This document shows positions 1 through 9,247 of a stretch of 64,000 bases of DNA, in pieces (positions within the stretch are counted from its first letter, which is position 1; the number at the start of each line of letters is the position of its first letter). Where the stretch lies: NCBI GenBank assembly GCA_036752345.1, contig DAIOSV010000004.1, forward strand, positions 1 to 64,000, given 5' to 3'. The stretch is from UBA1715 sp036752345 (GTDB lineage Bacteria; Bacteroidota; Bacteroidia; Bacteroidales; UBA1715). Below the pieces are notes generated by a model that saw only the letters and a list, made by a program, of their open reading frames with translations, had not been told where the DNA came from and did not search any database. Both the position numbers and the translations under genes were made by a program.

Positions 1-1328
1 ACAATCGTTTTGAGGCATACGGCCATGTGCGCATTGTCAATAAAGACGTAACAGTATATGGCGATACATTATATTATAGTAGTTCGCAAAGCATGGCAAG
101 TTTGCGTGGTGACATTCGCATGATTCATGGGAAAATGACACTCACCACACATTTTCTTGATTATGATTTAAAAGAAAATATGGGCTATTATCGCGGCGGC
201 GGAAAAATCATAGACGAAACCAATATTCTTACAAGTAAAATAGGCCGATATTATGTAGACGATGCGATGTTGTTTTTCAAGAACGATGTGGTTCTTAAAA
301 ATCCAAACTACGTAATGAATACTGATACCTTAAAGTATAAGACAGGCACCAATGTCGCTTATTTTGTGGGGTCGACCGACGTAACAAGTCAAGAGAACGT
401 TATTCATACAGAAAATGGTTGGTACAACACCAAAGCAGATTTGGCGCAATTGTACAAGAATTCATATTTGCACAAAGGCTCTCACTATGTATATGGCGAC
501 GATATGTTTTACGATCGCAAGAAAGATGAAGGAACAATTCGGAAAAATGCAGTCATCAAAGATACTTCGGCAAAAATCACATTGTATTCCCAATATGGTT
601 TCTATGAAGGGAAGAAAAAATCGGTGTTCGTAACAAACAAAGTATTGGCTGTGAAAGCATTCAAAACCGATTCCTTGTATTTACATGCCGATAGTCTTTT
701 CTTGAATCAATATACGGTGGCTCGTAAAGATTCTGTTAAAACAGATTCTGTAACATACGAAGTGGTTACGGCATATCACAAAGTTCGATTTTATAAAAGT
801 GATATACAAGGAGTGTGTGATTCTGTTGTGTACAATGCCTTGGATTCAATGATATACCTTCGTTCAAATCCTATTATATGGTCCGACGAAAATCAAGTGA
901 CAGGGCTGGATATTCGCTTGAAGTTGGCAGAAAAAAATACACGTCTTGACCAGATTATCATTCAATCGGATGCCTTTGTGGTAGAGCAGTGCGACCACGA
1001 TAAGTTCAATCAAATGAAAGGGAAATCGCTTATAGGATACCTTAAAAATAACGAGATATATCGTCTTGATATATTTCAAAATGGTGAAACATTATACTAT
1101 ATGAAAGACGGCGATGACTTTGTTGGGGTGAATAAGGCTGTGTGTAGTGATATTTCGGTCTATTTGAAGCACGGCAAAATAGACCAAATAGTATTTAAAA
1201 ATAAGCCTGAAGGAACGTTCAGTCCGGTAGAACAATTTCCTAAGAAGATGGCAAAATTTGACAAATTCCAATGGTATGATACAGTTCGTCCGGTTGATGC
1301 AAAAGATGTTTTTAACTGGCGAAAATAA
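1..1328 (+). CDS. OstA/LptA-like protein, 5' end outside window
   Basis: The reading frame is already open at the left edge and runs to TAA at 1326-1328, so the N-terminus, including any signal peptide, is missing. The visible part (about 440 residues) is made of repeating short beta-strand units such as GDTLYYSS, HADSLFL and YVYGDDMFYD, the pattern of the OstA/LptA beta-jellyroll family that bridges LPS from inner to outer membrane. Bacteroidetes carry long OstA-like proteins of this type, so a periplasmic role in LPS transport or outer-membrane assembly is inferred. A GTG at 27 could be mistaken for a start, but the upstream codons (NRFEAYGH) continue the same OstA-like pattern. The gene ends against a bidirectional terminator shared with the convergent transketolase gene. 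Family assignment is fairly secure, exact role is not. Confidence 0.75.
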   Translation, partial: NRFEAYGHVRIVNKDVTVYGDTLYYSSSQSMASLRGDIRMIHGKMTLTTHFLDYDLKENMGYYRGGGKIIDETNILTSKIGRYYVDDAMLFFKNDVVLKNPNYVMNTDTLKYKTGTNVAYFVGSTDVTSQENVIHTENGWYNTKADLAQLYKNSYLHKGSHYVYGDDMFYDRKKDEGTIRKNAVIKDTSAKITLYSQYGFYEGKKKSVFVTNKVLAVKAFKTDSLYLHADSLFLNQYTVARKDSVKTDSVTYEVVTAYHKVRFYKSDIQGVCDSVVYNALDSMIYLRSNPIIWSDENQVTGLDIRLKLAEKNTRLDQIIIQSDAFVVEQCDHDKFNQMKGKSLIGYLKNNEIYRLDIFQNGETLYYMKDGDDFVGVNKAVCSDISVYLKHGKIDQIVFKNKPEGTFSPVEQFPKKMAKFDKFQWYDTVRPVDAKDVFNWRK

Positions 1329-1345
1329 ACGGTAATTTTTGAGCA

Positions 1346-1377
1346 TAAAAAAAGGCGGTTAATACCGCCTTTTTTGT
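1346..1377. terminator. Bidirectional rho-independent terminator
   Basis: A 6-bp GC-rich stem (GGCGGT at 1354-1359, ACCGCC at 1364-1369) with a 4-base loop is flanked by an A-run on the left and a T-run on the right. It lies between two convergent genes, so it can end transcription from both sides. Confidence 0.85.
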
Positions 1378-1390
1378 TTTCTATCACGTA

Positions 1391-3439
1391 TTACTTTTTA
1401 TACTCTTTCAAGTATTCAAGTACTTGGTTTACAATGTTTTCTTTGGTGTAACCAAATTTTTCATCTAATACCGTGTATGGTGCAGAAAAACCAAAGTGAT
1501 TCAATCCCCAAACTTTGCCTTGAGCACCAACAAGTCCTTGCATATTGGTTGACAAACCGGCTGTAACACCGAATGTTGGTTTGTTTGACGGAATAACTTT
1601 TTCTTGGTATTCCTTATTTTGGTCTCTAAATAGTCCTTCGGAAGGTGCAGAAACCACTTGAACGCTTAGCCCATGTTGTTGCTCAAGTATGAGCGATGCT
1701 TCAAAAATAGTACTAACTTCTGAACCATTGGCAACTAATACAACGTCAATTGCTTTTTTCGGTTCGTTCACAATGTATGCACCGAATTGAGCTTGTTTAG
1801 CATCGTTGTATCGAGTAGAACCTTGTTTTGCCGGTATGTCATTCACAACTTGACGAGAGAAAATCAATCCCGTTGGGCGGTCGTTAGTTCTCATTGCAAT
1901 TTCCCAACAAACTGTTGCTTCTTGCGCATCAGCCGGGCGAAGAGCTAAGAAACTTCGTTTGCCGCTATGGTTGTACACCTGTTCCATCAAACGAATTTGT
2001 GCTTCTTGTTCTATTGGTTGGTGAGTAGGTCCGTCTTCGCCTACGCGGAATGCATCATGAGTCCAAAGGTATTTCACCGGAAGTTCCATGAGTGCCGAAA
2101 TACGAATTGCCGGTTTCATGTAGTCGGAGAATACGAAGAATGTACCGCATGCAGTGAAAAGTCCACCATGAAGAACAATACCGTTCATGATTGAAGCCAT
2201 GGTAAGTTCTGCCACGCCCGATTCAAGGAATTTTCCTGAAAAATCATCTTTTGTGATGGCTTGTGTTTTTTTCAAGAAGCCGTCGGTGTTGTCGCTGTTT
2301 GATAAATCGGCAGAAGAACAAATCATGTTATCAAGTTGTTCTGCTAAATATCCAAGCACCGTTTTTGATGCAGTACGTGTGGCAACGTTTGGCTTTTGCT
2401 CTATTTTTGAAAAATCAATGGTTGAAGGTAATTCTCCAGACATGAAATGTGCAAATTTCTTTGCCAATTCGGGGTTTGCTTGTTCCCAAGCTTGTTGTTC
2501 TGCTTTACGATTTTGGGCTTGCGCTGTTTTTTCAGCAACAACGTTTTTCCAATATTCTTGTACATCAGCAAAAACCGCAAATGGATTTTGTGCGTCACCG
2601 TCAAGATTTGCAATTGTTTTTTCAACAGAAGCGCCAGCTTTGCTTACTGGTTGTCCGTGAGTAGATGTTTGTCCTTCAAACGAATTTCCTTCGGCATCAA
2701 GTAGGCCTTTGCCCATAATTGTTTTGCCAATGATAAGTGAAGGTTGTCCTTTTTCTTCGTTAGCCCATTTAAGTGCTGTGCGAATTTCATCGTGGTCGTT
2801 GCCGTTGATTATGATAACTCGCCAGCCCCATGCTTCATATTTCTTTGCTGTATCTTCGCTCGAAACTACATTGGTATGAGTTGAAAGTTGAATGTCATTG
2901 GAATCGTAGAACATGATAAGATTGTCCAATCCGAGATGCCCTGCAATACGGCCTGCGCCTTGTGAAATCTCTTCTTGAATGCCACCATCAGAAATGAATG
3001 TGTAGATTTTATGGTGCATCCAATCTCCAAAACGTTGGCGAAGAAATTTCTCAGCAATAGCAGCACCAACTCCCATTGTGTGGCCTTGCCCCAATGGACC
3101 TGATGTGTTTTCTATACCAATGGCATGATTTACTTCAGGATGTCCGGCTGTAATGCTTCCCCATTGACGGAAATTTTTAAGGTCATCAATTGTGAGGGCA
3201 CCTATCATACACAATGTTGAATAAAGCATTGGTGACATGTGTCCCGGGTCAAGAAAAAATCTATCTCTGTTTGCCCACGATAAGTTTGTTGGGTCATATT
3301 GAAGAAATTCCGAGTAGAGAACGGAAATAAAATCCATTCCGCCCATTGCTCCTCCAGGATGGCCTGATTTTGCTTTCTCAACCATGGATAGTGCTAAAAT
3401 TCGCATATTGTCGGCAGAACGTTCTGATATAGTTTTCAT
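1391..3439 (-). CDS. tkt: Transketolase
   Basis: Full-length transketolase of 682 residues, the usual size. It moves two-carbon ketol units between sugar phosphates in the non-oxidative pentose phosphate pathway using thiamine pyrophosphate. Visible motifs are SGHPG (about residue 25), GHMSP (66-70), the GPLGQGH substrate and cofactor loop (114-120), the TPP motif at 150-152 with D179/N181 downstream, THGQ near 267, and the pyrimidine-domain segments TMASIMNG and HDAFRVGEDGPTHQP. The TPP motif reads Ser-Asp-Gly rather than the canonical Gly-Asp-Gly; the metal-binding Asp is kept. It is a single gene, divergent from the next one across about 120 bp that should hold both promoters. It is the metabolic outlet for the xylose genes at the far end of the window. 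Confidence 0.96.
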   Translation of the reverse strand: MKTISERSADNMRILALSMVEKAKSGHPGGAMGGMDFISVLYSEFLQYDPTNLSWANRDRFFLDPGHMSPMLYSTLCMIGALTIDDLKNFRQWGSITAGHPEVNHAIGIENTSGPLGQGHTMGVGAAIAEKFLRQRFGDWMHHKIYTFISDGGIQEEISQGAGRIAGHLGLDNLIMFYDSNDIQLSTHTNVVSSEDTAKKYEAWGWRVIIINGNDHDEIRTALKWANEEKGQPSLIIGKTIMGKGLLDAEGNSFEGQTSTHGQPVSKAGASVEKTIANLDGDAQNPFAVFADVQEYWKNVVAEKTAQAQNRKAEQQAWEQANPELAKKFAHFMSGELPSTIDFSKIEQKPNVATRTASKTVLGYLAEQLDNMICSSADLSNSDNTDGFLKKTQAITKDDFSGKFLESGVAELTMASIMNGIVLHGGLFTACGTFFVFSDYMKPAIRISALMELPVKYLWTHDAFRVGEDGPTHQPIEQEAQIRLMEQVYNHSGKRSFLALRPADAQEATVCWEIAMRTNDRPTGLIFSRQVVNDIPAKQGSTRYNDAKQAQFGAYIVNEPKKAIDVVLVANGSEVSTIFEASLILEQQHGLSVQVVSAPSEGLFRDQNKEYQEKVIPSNKPTFGVTAGLSTNMQGLVGAQGKVWGLNHFGFSAPYTVLDEKFGYTKENIVNQVLEYLKEYKK

Positions 3440-3560
3440 GTCTTACTTTTATAAAATTTTGCTGCAAGGTACTTTCTTTTATTGAAAATGCCGGTACTGC
3501 TTTTGCGAAATTATACACAACTTATTCAACAAATTTGTACTTTTATGAAAAATTTGTCGT

Positions 3561-4772
3561 ATGGAACAAATGTCGGAATGGTTTTCTTTTGGAGAAGGTG
3601 CCCATTTACCTCAAGAAAAAATGGTTGAACTTGCTCATAAATCGCATCCTTTGGTTTTGGGACTTCCTGTGGAATTTGAATCGGATGAACGCCGTATAGC
3701 ATTGACACCGCAGGCAGTGAATGTTTTTGTGAATCAGGGTGTGGTGGTTTTGAAAGAGCGCGAGGCGGGTTCCAAGGCAAATTATTCTGATGCTGACTAC
3801 GCTGAAGCAGGAGCTACTATTTGTGCATCAAAAGAAGATGTGTATAAATGTGATGTATTGTTGAAAATTGGAACTATAACTGAACAAGAGCTTCCATTTA
3901 TTCACGACAAACAAATAATTTTTTCGACCATATCGTTTCAAAAACTCACAAAATCCATATTGAGCGCATTGGCGCGTAAACACGTTACGGCAATTGGCTA
4001 CGAATTTGTTCACGATGGGAATGAATATTATCCAATATTGCATTCGATGAACGAAATTTCTGGAACGCTTTCGGTACTTGTAGCTGCAGAGTGTTTAACA
4101 AATAATGAAGTTGGAAAAAGCGTCTTGCTTGGTGGTGTTACCGGTATAAGTCCGGCTGAAGTCGTCATATTTGGTGCTAACACTGCTGGTGAATTTGCGG
4201 CTCGTGCAGCTCTCGGGCTCGGTGCCGAAGTGAAATTGTTCGATTCGTGTATGCAACGATTAACTTCGGTGCAGCAGGTTTTATCGCAACGATTATTTAC
4301 TTCAAATTACCATGAAAAAGTGCTCCGTAAGGCGTTACTCTCTGCCGATGTGGTGATAGGTGCAATTTGTCTTGAATCCAGTGACCAATATATGGTAGTG
4401 GAGGACATGGTAAAAAGCATGAAGCGTGGGGCTATAATCGTTGATTTGTGCATGAATCAAGGTGGTTGTTTTGAAACATCAAGGCCTACAACCTTTGAAA
4501 ATCCTACGTTTGTAAAATACAATGTCGTTCATTATTGCGTTCCAAATTTAGCTTCAAAAGCTGCTCGCACAGCTTCTATAGCGTTGAGCAATATTCTAAT
4601 GCCAATGGTGCAAAATGTTTTAAATAGTGGAGCGTTTTATACTTTCTTAAAGCAGAACTTATATGCTCGCCGTGGTGTGTACATGTACAATGGCATTATT
4701 ACTAATGACAATGTAGCACGCGTCTATGGCTTGAACAGTAAAAGCATTGATTTGCTTTTGGCGGCTTTTTAA
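3561..4772 (+). CDS. Alanine dehydrogenase-like protein with altered catalytic residues
   Basis: A 403-residue member of the alanine dehydrogenase/transhydrogenase alpha-subunit family with the N-terminal extension seen in Bacteroidetes copies. The substrate-side Arg (R45 in DERRIALTP) and Lys (K102 in VLLKIG) are present, and the Rossmann loop reads GANTAG (205-210). Two residues needed for catalysis in Mycobacterium tuberculosis Ald differ: the His of the FTFLHLA motif aligns with Ser125 (FSTIS) and the Asp of the AIDQGG motif aligns with Asn299 (MNQGG). Classical NAD-dependent alanine deamination is therefore doubtful, and a different substrate or a non-enzymatic role is possible. The ATG at 3561 was kept because no nearer ATG precedes the conserved GLPVEFESDERR core. 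A decayed second copy of its 3' end lies at 9170-9247. Confidence 0.85.
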   Translation: MEQMSEWFSFGEGAHLPQEKMVELAHKSHPLVLGLPVEFESDERRIALTPQAVNVFVNQGVVVLKEREAGSKANYSDADYAEAGATICASKEDVYKCDVLLKIGTITEQELPFIHDKQIIFSTISFQKLTKSILSALARKHVTAIGYEFVHDGNEYYPILHSMNEISGTLSVLVAAECLTNNEVGKSVLLGGVTGISPAEVVIFGANTAGEFAARAALGLGAEVKLFDSCMQRLTSVQQVLSQRLFTSNYHEKVLRKALLSADVVIGAICLESSDQYMVVEDMVKSMKRGAIIVDLCMNQGGCFETSRPTTFENPTFVKYNVVHYCVPNLASKAARTASIALSNILMPMVQNVLNSGAFYTFLKQNLYARRGVYMYNGIITNDNVARVYGLNSKSIDLLLAAF

Positions 4773-5052
4773 GCGTCGTCTTTTGCTTTGCTTTTATTTA
4801 CGAGGATTACACCGGTAAATACCAATCCTGCAGCAAATATTTTCTGCCAATTCAAAATATCCATTTTCAAAATGATGCTCATAATAGCGGCTATAATCTT
4901 TTTTCTCAGGATGCTCTTTGGATAAAAGAAGCGAAACAATCCAAAAACAAAGTATTGCATCTATGGCACGTAGGCAAAAAATGCCCATGGATGAAATTAT
5001 GCGTGCAACAACAAGATTTTTGCAGAAAAAAACTATTAACCCCAAATATGGT
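4769..5052 (-). pseudogene. Broken EamA/DMT transporter, partial copy of 9245-10150
   Basis: Two fragments of the transporter encoded at 9245-10150 lie here in different frames. The C-terminal 40 codons (about 4769-4890) match the intact gene almost residue for residue, including AAGLVFTGVILVNKSKAKDD. The N-terminal part (about 4905-5045) matches residues 20-70 (ARIISSMGIFCLRAI). The middle, roughly 200 residues, is deleted and the join shifts the frame. Similarity fades near 5052. The stop region overlaps the end of the upstream + strand gene by four bases in the same way as at the intact copy. This is a clear pseudogene; together with 9170-9247 it brackets the subtilase block. Confidence 0.88.
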
Positions 5053-5120
5053 TTATTGCAAATACAAGATATTTTTTATAATTATATTGTATAAAAGTCA
5101 GAAAATGTGCATTTTGTGAC

Positions 5121-7607
5121 TTAGTTAGTTTTTATAAAGACTTTTCTGTAAAGTTCTTTGTTGTCTTTAATGCTTACAATGTAATATCCATTAGTGTAAT
5201 GCGAAATATTAATGCAAGTTTCTTTATTTGTGGTTTTTAGCTCATCAATTTTATCTCCTACACTGTTCGTAATTGTAATAGTTAATTCGCGTTCGTCTAA
5301 TTCATTATTATATCTCACGATTATCTCATTTTTCGCAGGATTTGGGTATAGAATTACGGGGCTTTGGTTTTCCTCATTACTCATAGAGATTGGAATTTCT
5401 TCGTTATAGTTTTTTAACATAGACGCTTCTGATATCATCAGTTCAGATGAATCCTTTGTAATGTTCCTATTGTTCTCACAGGAAACAAAAGGTTCAGCCT
5501 TTGCGTGAAATATGCCCGTTGAAGTTGGTTTTATGCTTGTTTCTGCATTAAATACAATTTCCTCTCCAGCTCGCAGTTCCACATTGGAGTTGCCTTGTAC
5601 TGTGAAATTTGACATGTCAAGTTTTTCTATTGCGGTACGATTGTATGTTGTATTATTGACTATTTTATTTGAAACATATATAATAGGATTGGTGTCATCA
5701 TAAACTATATATTTGAACCACACATCGTTGCTTGGAATATATGTTTGCACGCCGTTATTTGTAACAATCTTGTATTTCCATGTTTTCAGGTCTGCCGATG
5801 TATGTGTTATGTTTGAAATGGTGTAATAATTATTTCCTTGATTAGGATTTGCAGCCGAAAAGCCGTTGGTAGAAACTTGTATGATAGGATTTTCTGTATA
5901 TGGGAACGTGATAGTTTTTGTTACTTCATATTGTTGAACAGAATACGTACCTGATGACAAACCAGTGCAATTACCATTGGATAAAATCCATTGGAAATTG
6001 GAGGTTGGTTGCCCAACAATGCCAGTCACCTGATTTTCGTAAACTAACCCTAAAGCCATCAGGATGGCTTTATATGCATTTATTCTCCCGTAACCAACTT
6101 CTTGGTTCCAAAATCCGTATGTCGAGTTACAGTATTTGTAATCTGACAGTTTGTCGCAACTCTTACATAGTATGGCACGTGCTTCTGTTGCTGTCAAACA
6201 GGGATTTACTGACAAAATTAACGCCATAACTCCTGCCGCATGGGGACAAGCGGCGGAAGTGCCACTGAAATTATTAGTATAATCTGTGGTTGAGTATCCA
6301 TTAACTCCTGTAATATCAGTGGTATAGATATTATAATATCCTCCTGGTGCTACAAGGTCTATATCATCACCATAATTTGAGTAGACTTCTCTTTGATCTT
6401 TGTTGGAAGATGCACCAACTGCAATTGTATTTGGTAGTTTTGCAGGATAAGCAACTTCATTGTTCGAATCATTGCCTGTTGAAAAAAGAACAGGACATCC
6501 TAAACCATTTCGTCCTTCTGAATTTGCATAATTTATTGCATTTGTGATTGCTGTACTTGGATTATTTACGTGCCAAGAATTGCTTATTATATCTGCATTG
6601 CCATATAAAGTAGCCCAATTTATTGCATCAGCCAGAATTTGAGATGTTGAAGAACTGCCCCAACCAGTATGAATAGGTATTAAATGGCAACGAGGAGCAA
6701 CCCCAGCAATTCCAATATTATTATCCTTTACTGCAGCAATAATACCAGCACAAGCTGTACCATGCTTTTCGTTGATGTTTAAATAACCTCCTGCAGTTCC
6801 ATTACCTGTTGCATCATAGCCCGATTCAAGATTAGGTAACAAATCAGGATGAATTAAATCAACACCTTCATCTACAACTGCAATTCTAATTGATGGTGAA
6901 CCTTCAGTGATATTCCATGCTGGCTCAACATTGATATCAGCCCCAATAAAGCCATCCCCTTGTCCTGTATTTTTTAATGTCCATTGATTACTATAAAAAA
7001 CATCATTTGATTGAAAAATATCAACCATGAAGAAATTCGGTTCTGAAAATTCAAATAACCCTGTTTCAAAAAATATATTTGCAAGTTGCAAAGCATTTAG
7101 TTGTTTTTTCGGAGGGACAGACAATAAAAACTGTTTTTTTACAAAATCATCTTCTTTAATTATGTTACAAGAATATTTATCTAATAATTTCTCAAGCTCT
7201 ACAATAGATACATCTAATTTTAGTTTGACAACAAATTCATCAATAATCCCACATAAATTTCCGTTGTATTCCAACATTGGTTGCAAAGAAATCACTCCCG
7301 AAAGTTCACTAATTTTTTGAAGAGTTAACATTGGAATAGCAAGGCTATCATTAGATTCTATAATTACAAAAGGTATTCTTTCATCCATTATATCATCTTG
7401 ATTGTAGATAGAAATATTCTCTTTTTTAATTATATTTAACAAATCAGAAATATCGCATTGTTTAGATTTTTTAATTACTACTTTATTTGTTTTTTCTTCA
7501 AGAATAATTTTTTCCTCACCATAATAATACCAATTTTGAGCTTGGACATTATACTGTAGGAGCAATGTTAATGCACATATTAGATATCTTAAAATCTTTT
7601 TTTTCAT
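5121..7607 (-). CDS. Secreted subtilisin-like (S8) protease with T9SS sorting domain
   Basis: 828 residues. A signal peptide (about 1-23, ending VQAQ) is followed by a prodomain-like region to about 215, then the S8 catalytic domain with Asp246 (VVDEGVD), His282 (KHGTACAG), Asn379 (STGND, oxyanion hole) and Ser451 (GTSAACPH). A beta-rich linker follows, and the last 80 or so residues (ILYPNPAKNEIIV to YRKVFIKTN) form a type A C-terminal sorting domain. This predicts export by Sec, then across the outer membrane by the type IX system, giving a cell-surface or released protease. All catalytic residues are present, so it should be active. It is the last gene of three compact minus-strand genes (12 bp behind the barrel gene) in an AT-rich block between two pseudogenes. 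Its natural substrate cannot be told. Confidence 0.92.
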   Translation of the reverse strand: MKKKILRYLICALTLLLQYNVQAQNWYYYGEEKIILEEKTNKVVIKKSKQCDISDLLNIIKKENISIYNQDDIMDERIPFVIIESNDSLAIPMLTLQKISELSGVISLQPMLEYNGNLCGIIDEFVVKLKLDVSIVELEKLLDKYSCNIIKEDDFVKKQFLLSVPPKKQLNALQLANIFFETGLFEFSEPNFFMVDIFQSNDVFYSNQWTLKNTGQGDGFIGADINVEPAWNITEGSPSIRIAVVDEGVDLIHPDLLPNLESGYDATGNGTAGGYLNINEKHGTACAGIIAAVKDNNIGIAGVAPRCHLIPIHTGWGSSSTSQILADAINWATLYGNADIISNSWHVNNPSTAITNAINYANSEGRNGLGCPVLFSTGNDSNNEVAYPAKLPNTIAVGASSNKDQREVYSNYGDDIDLVAPGGYYNIYTTDITGVNGYSTTDYTNNFSGTSAACPHAAGVMALILSVNPCLTATEARAILCKSCDKLSDYKYCNSTYGFWNQEVGYGRINAYKAILMALGLVYENQVTGIVGQPTSNFQWILSNGNCTGLSSGTYSVQQYEVTKTITFPYTENPIIQVSTNGFSAANPNQGNNYYTISNITHTSADLKTWKYKIVTNNGVQTYIPSNDVWFKYIVYDDTNPIIYVSNKIVNNTTYNRTAIEKLDMSNFTVQGNSNVELRAGEEIVFNAETSIKPTSTGIFHAKAEPFVSCENNRNITKDSSELMISEASMLKNYNEEIPISMSNEENQSPVILYPNPAKNEIIVRYNNELDERELTITITNSVGDKIDELKTTNKETCINISHYTNGYYIVSIKDNKELYRKVFIKTN

Positions 7608-7619
7608 AACGTTAATAAT

Positions 7620-8255
7620 TTAAAACATATAACCAACACCTAAATTTACCCCCCAAAACCTGTAGTTATAAGGGAATGTCAATGCGTTAATGATGTATTT
7701 TTCCGAAAGGACTTCACGATGATACGATAAACAATAGTATTGTATGTCTATCATCCAATTTTTTATAACATATCCACATTGAATACTTGGTTTTAATATA
7801 TATATAAACTTTGGCGCAATAGAATATTTATCGTCAAATTCAGGACACGTAAATACATTATAGTCACAAACTAAAGATAACTTTGGAACAATGCGGAAAT
7901 GAGTCGTATTTATATGATATGCCAGCGATATATTGAACAAGTGATTGTTATTTTTAAAAGCATATTCTCTTTTAGAGTAAATAAGCATACCATCAATTGC
8001 CACACCTGAAGATTTAATAAAATCATAGCCAACTCCAATACCTATATTCTTAAAGATTAACCTGTTGTAGCTTACATTAACACTCGGAGTAATCACATTC
8101 TTTTGAAATTCTGGCGAAACCGAAACTCCTTCCACAGTTACCGAAGGTCCTATGCTAAAACTTATGATATTATTTTTTTCAAATTCTTGTGCGACAAGAG
8201 AATAATTACTCAAAGAAAAGAACAATATATACACTATTTTCAGTCGTCCTCTCAT
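7620..8255 (-). CDS. Outer-membrane beta-barrel protein, unknown function
   Basis: 211 residues with a signal peptide (about 1-22, ending LVAQ). The rest alternates polar and hydrophobic residues in strand-length blocks (PSVNVSYNRLIF, IGIGVGYDF, RIVPKLSLVCDY) and ends in GVGYMF, a C-terminal aromatic typical of outer-membrane barrels. The length suits about 8-10 strands. No specific family is recognised. It lies between the subtilase and the fibre-like gene with gaps of 8-12 bp, so the three are probably one transcript. A role in anchoring or exporting its neighbours is only a guess from context. Confidence 0.75.
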   Translation of the reverse strand: MRGRLKIVYILFFSLSNYSLVAQEFEKNNIISFSIGPSVTVEGVSVSPEFQKNVITPSVNVSYNRLIFKNIGIGVGYDFIKSSGVAIDGMLIYSKREYAFKNNNHLFNISLAYHINTTHFRIVPKLSLVCDYNVFTCPEFDDKYSIAPKFIYILKPSIQCGYVIKNWMIDIQYYCLSYHREVLSEKYIINALTFPYNYRFWGVNLGVGYMF

Positions 8256-8263
8256 TTCTATTT

Positions 8264-9157
8264 TTATTTGTTTCTTAATTCCTCAATCTGTTTCTGCAAA
8301 TCAATAATATATAGAGTTAGCTCTTCTATTTTTCTAAGTAGTAGGTCGTCCATTTCGCCAACTTTGTAGCCATTCTCTTTAAACTCCTTTGCTGAAGGCA
8401 CATCGGGAAGGTGCTTGTTTTCGTTCACAAATGTTTCCACTTCGTTGAGCGAACGTAGTTCATATTCTTTTTCAAACACGTAGTCAGACGAGGGAACGTC
8501 TGCCATTACTTTTAATTCCTCACAAATAATACCGCTGTTTACTGCCAATTTATAGGTCGATGAAGTTGTTGCTCCATTAACGGATACATTTGTCGGTTGT
8601 AATGTTGAAAAATAACCATACGTTGCTCTTACGGAATTTGATGCCTTTAGATTTTGTGCCACAACGGAATCTGTTGTAATAATTTTTCCATTGGAAGATA
8701 AAATTCCTTGGCTATTATAGATTAAATGATATCCGTCGTAATATGGATTACCTGTATAGAAACTAAAAGTACCATGTCCTATTGTTGTGCTGTTTGACGG
8801 AGCGGGAATATGACTTCCCATGTGGATACCGTCCCATTCAATGCTAACCCACTGCCATCGCCAATCATTGTTGTTGTACCTATACACTTTGTACCCCGAA
8901 GGAGTCCATTCCGAAAAAGGTGCGCCTACCGAATCGGGCATCATTCGTACCATACCATGTCTATATATTGTGTCTGCAGTTGTGGAACTTCCAGCCCATT
9001 GTTGTGCTATGGTTGTTGCTACAATAATGAACGATGCAAAAAATGTAAAGGTTCTTTTTATAAAAAATATTTTTAATATTGTTTTTATAAATACAAATAT
9101 AGTATTTTGTAAAATATTAGTCAATATAAAATACTTTTTTTTTGCTTGAGTCTTCAA
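8264..9157 (-). CDS. Fibre-like surface protein with C-terminal coiled coil
   Basis: 297 residues. After an unusually long, Lys- and Ile-rich N-terminus there is a hydrophobic stretch ending IIVATTIAQ (about 33-51), which looks like a signal peptide placed about 30 residues too far in. No other ATG lies between, so either the start is non-canonical or the leader is long. The middle is Gly/Ser/Thr-rich. The C-terminus carries the pattern DYVFEKEYELRSL, NKHLPDVPSAKE, GEMDDLLLRKIEELTLYII and then a coiled coil, which recurs at the end of Bacteroidetes tail-fibre-like and S74-like surface proteins. It probably forms a trimeric fibre on the cell surface. It is the first gene of the AT-rich three-gene block; no sorting domain of type A is seen. 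Confidence 0.7.
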   Translation of the reverse strand: MKTQAKKKYFILTNILQNTIFVFIKTILKIFFIKRTFTFFASFIIVATTIAQQWAGSSTTADTIYRHGMVRMMPDSVGAPFSEWTPSGYKVYRYNNNDWRWQWVSIEWDGIHMGSHIPAPSNSTTIGHGTFSFYTGNPYYDGYHLIYNSQGILSSNGKIITTDSVVAQNLKASNSVRATYGYFSTLQPTNVSVNGATTSSTYKLAVNSGIICEELKVMADVPSSDYVFEKEYELRSLNEVETFVNENKHLPDVPSAKEFKENGYKVGEMDDLLLRKIEELTLYIIDLQKQIEELRNK

Positions 9158-9169
9158 TCATTTTTCTTT

Positions 9170-9247
9170 ATTAGTCCTGCTGAGGTCGTGAATACGTATG
9201 TACGGGTTGAATAGTAAAAGCATTGATTTGCTTTTGGCCGCTTTTTA
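9170..9247 (+). pseudogene. Fragment of the alanine dehydrogenase-like gene
   Basis: Codons at 9170-9190 read ISPAEVV, identical to residues 196-202 of the intact gene at 3561-4772 and differing only at third positions. After a short junction, 9195-9247 reads RMYGLNSKSIDLLLAAF and stop, again matching the end of the intact gene with nearly all differences synonymous. About 550 bases between these two pieces are missing and they are in different frames. The fragment ends against the intact EamA gene exactly as the full-length gene ends against the broken EamA copy. Confidence 0.88.

Noticed and set aside
8264..9157. True phage tail fibre
   Set aside because: The protein has a signal-like segment and lies with exported proteins. 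The C-terminal motif is also usual in chromosomal surface proteins of this phylum.
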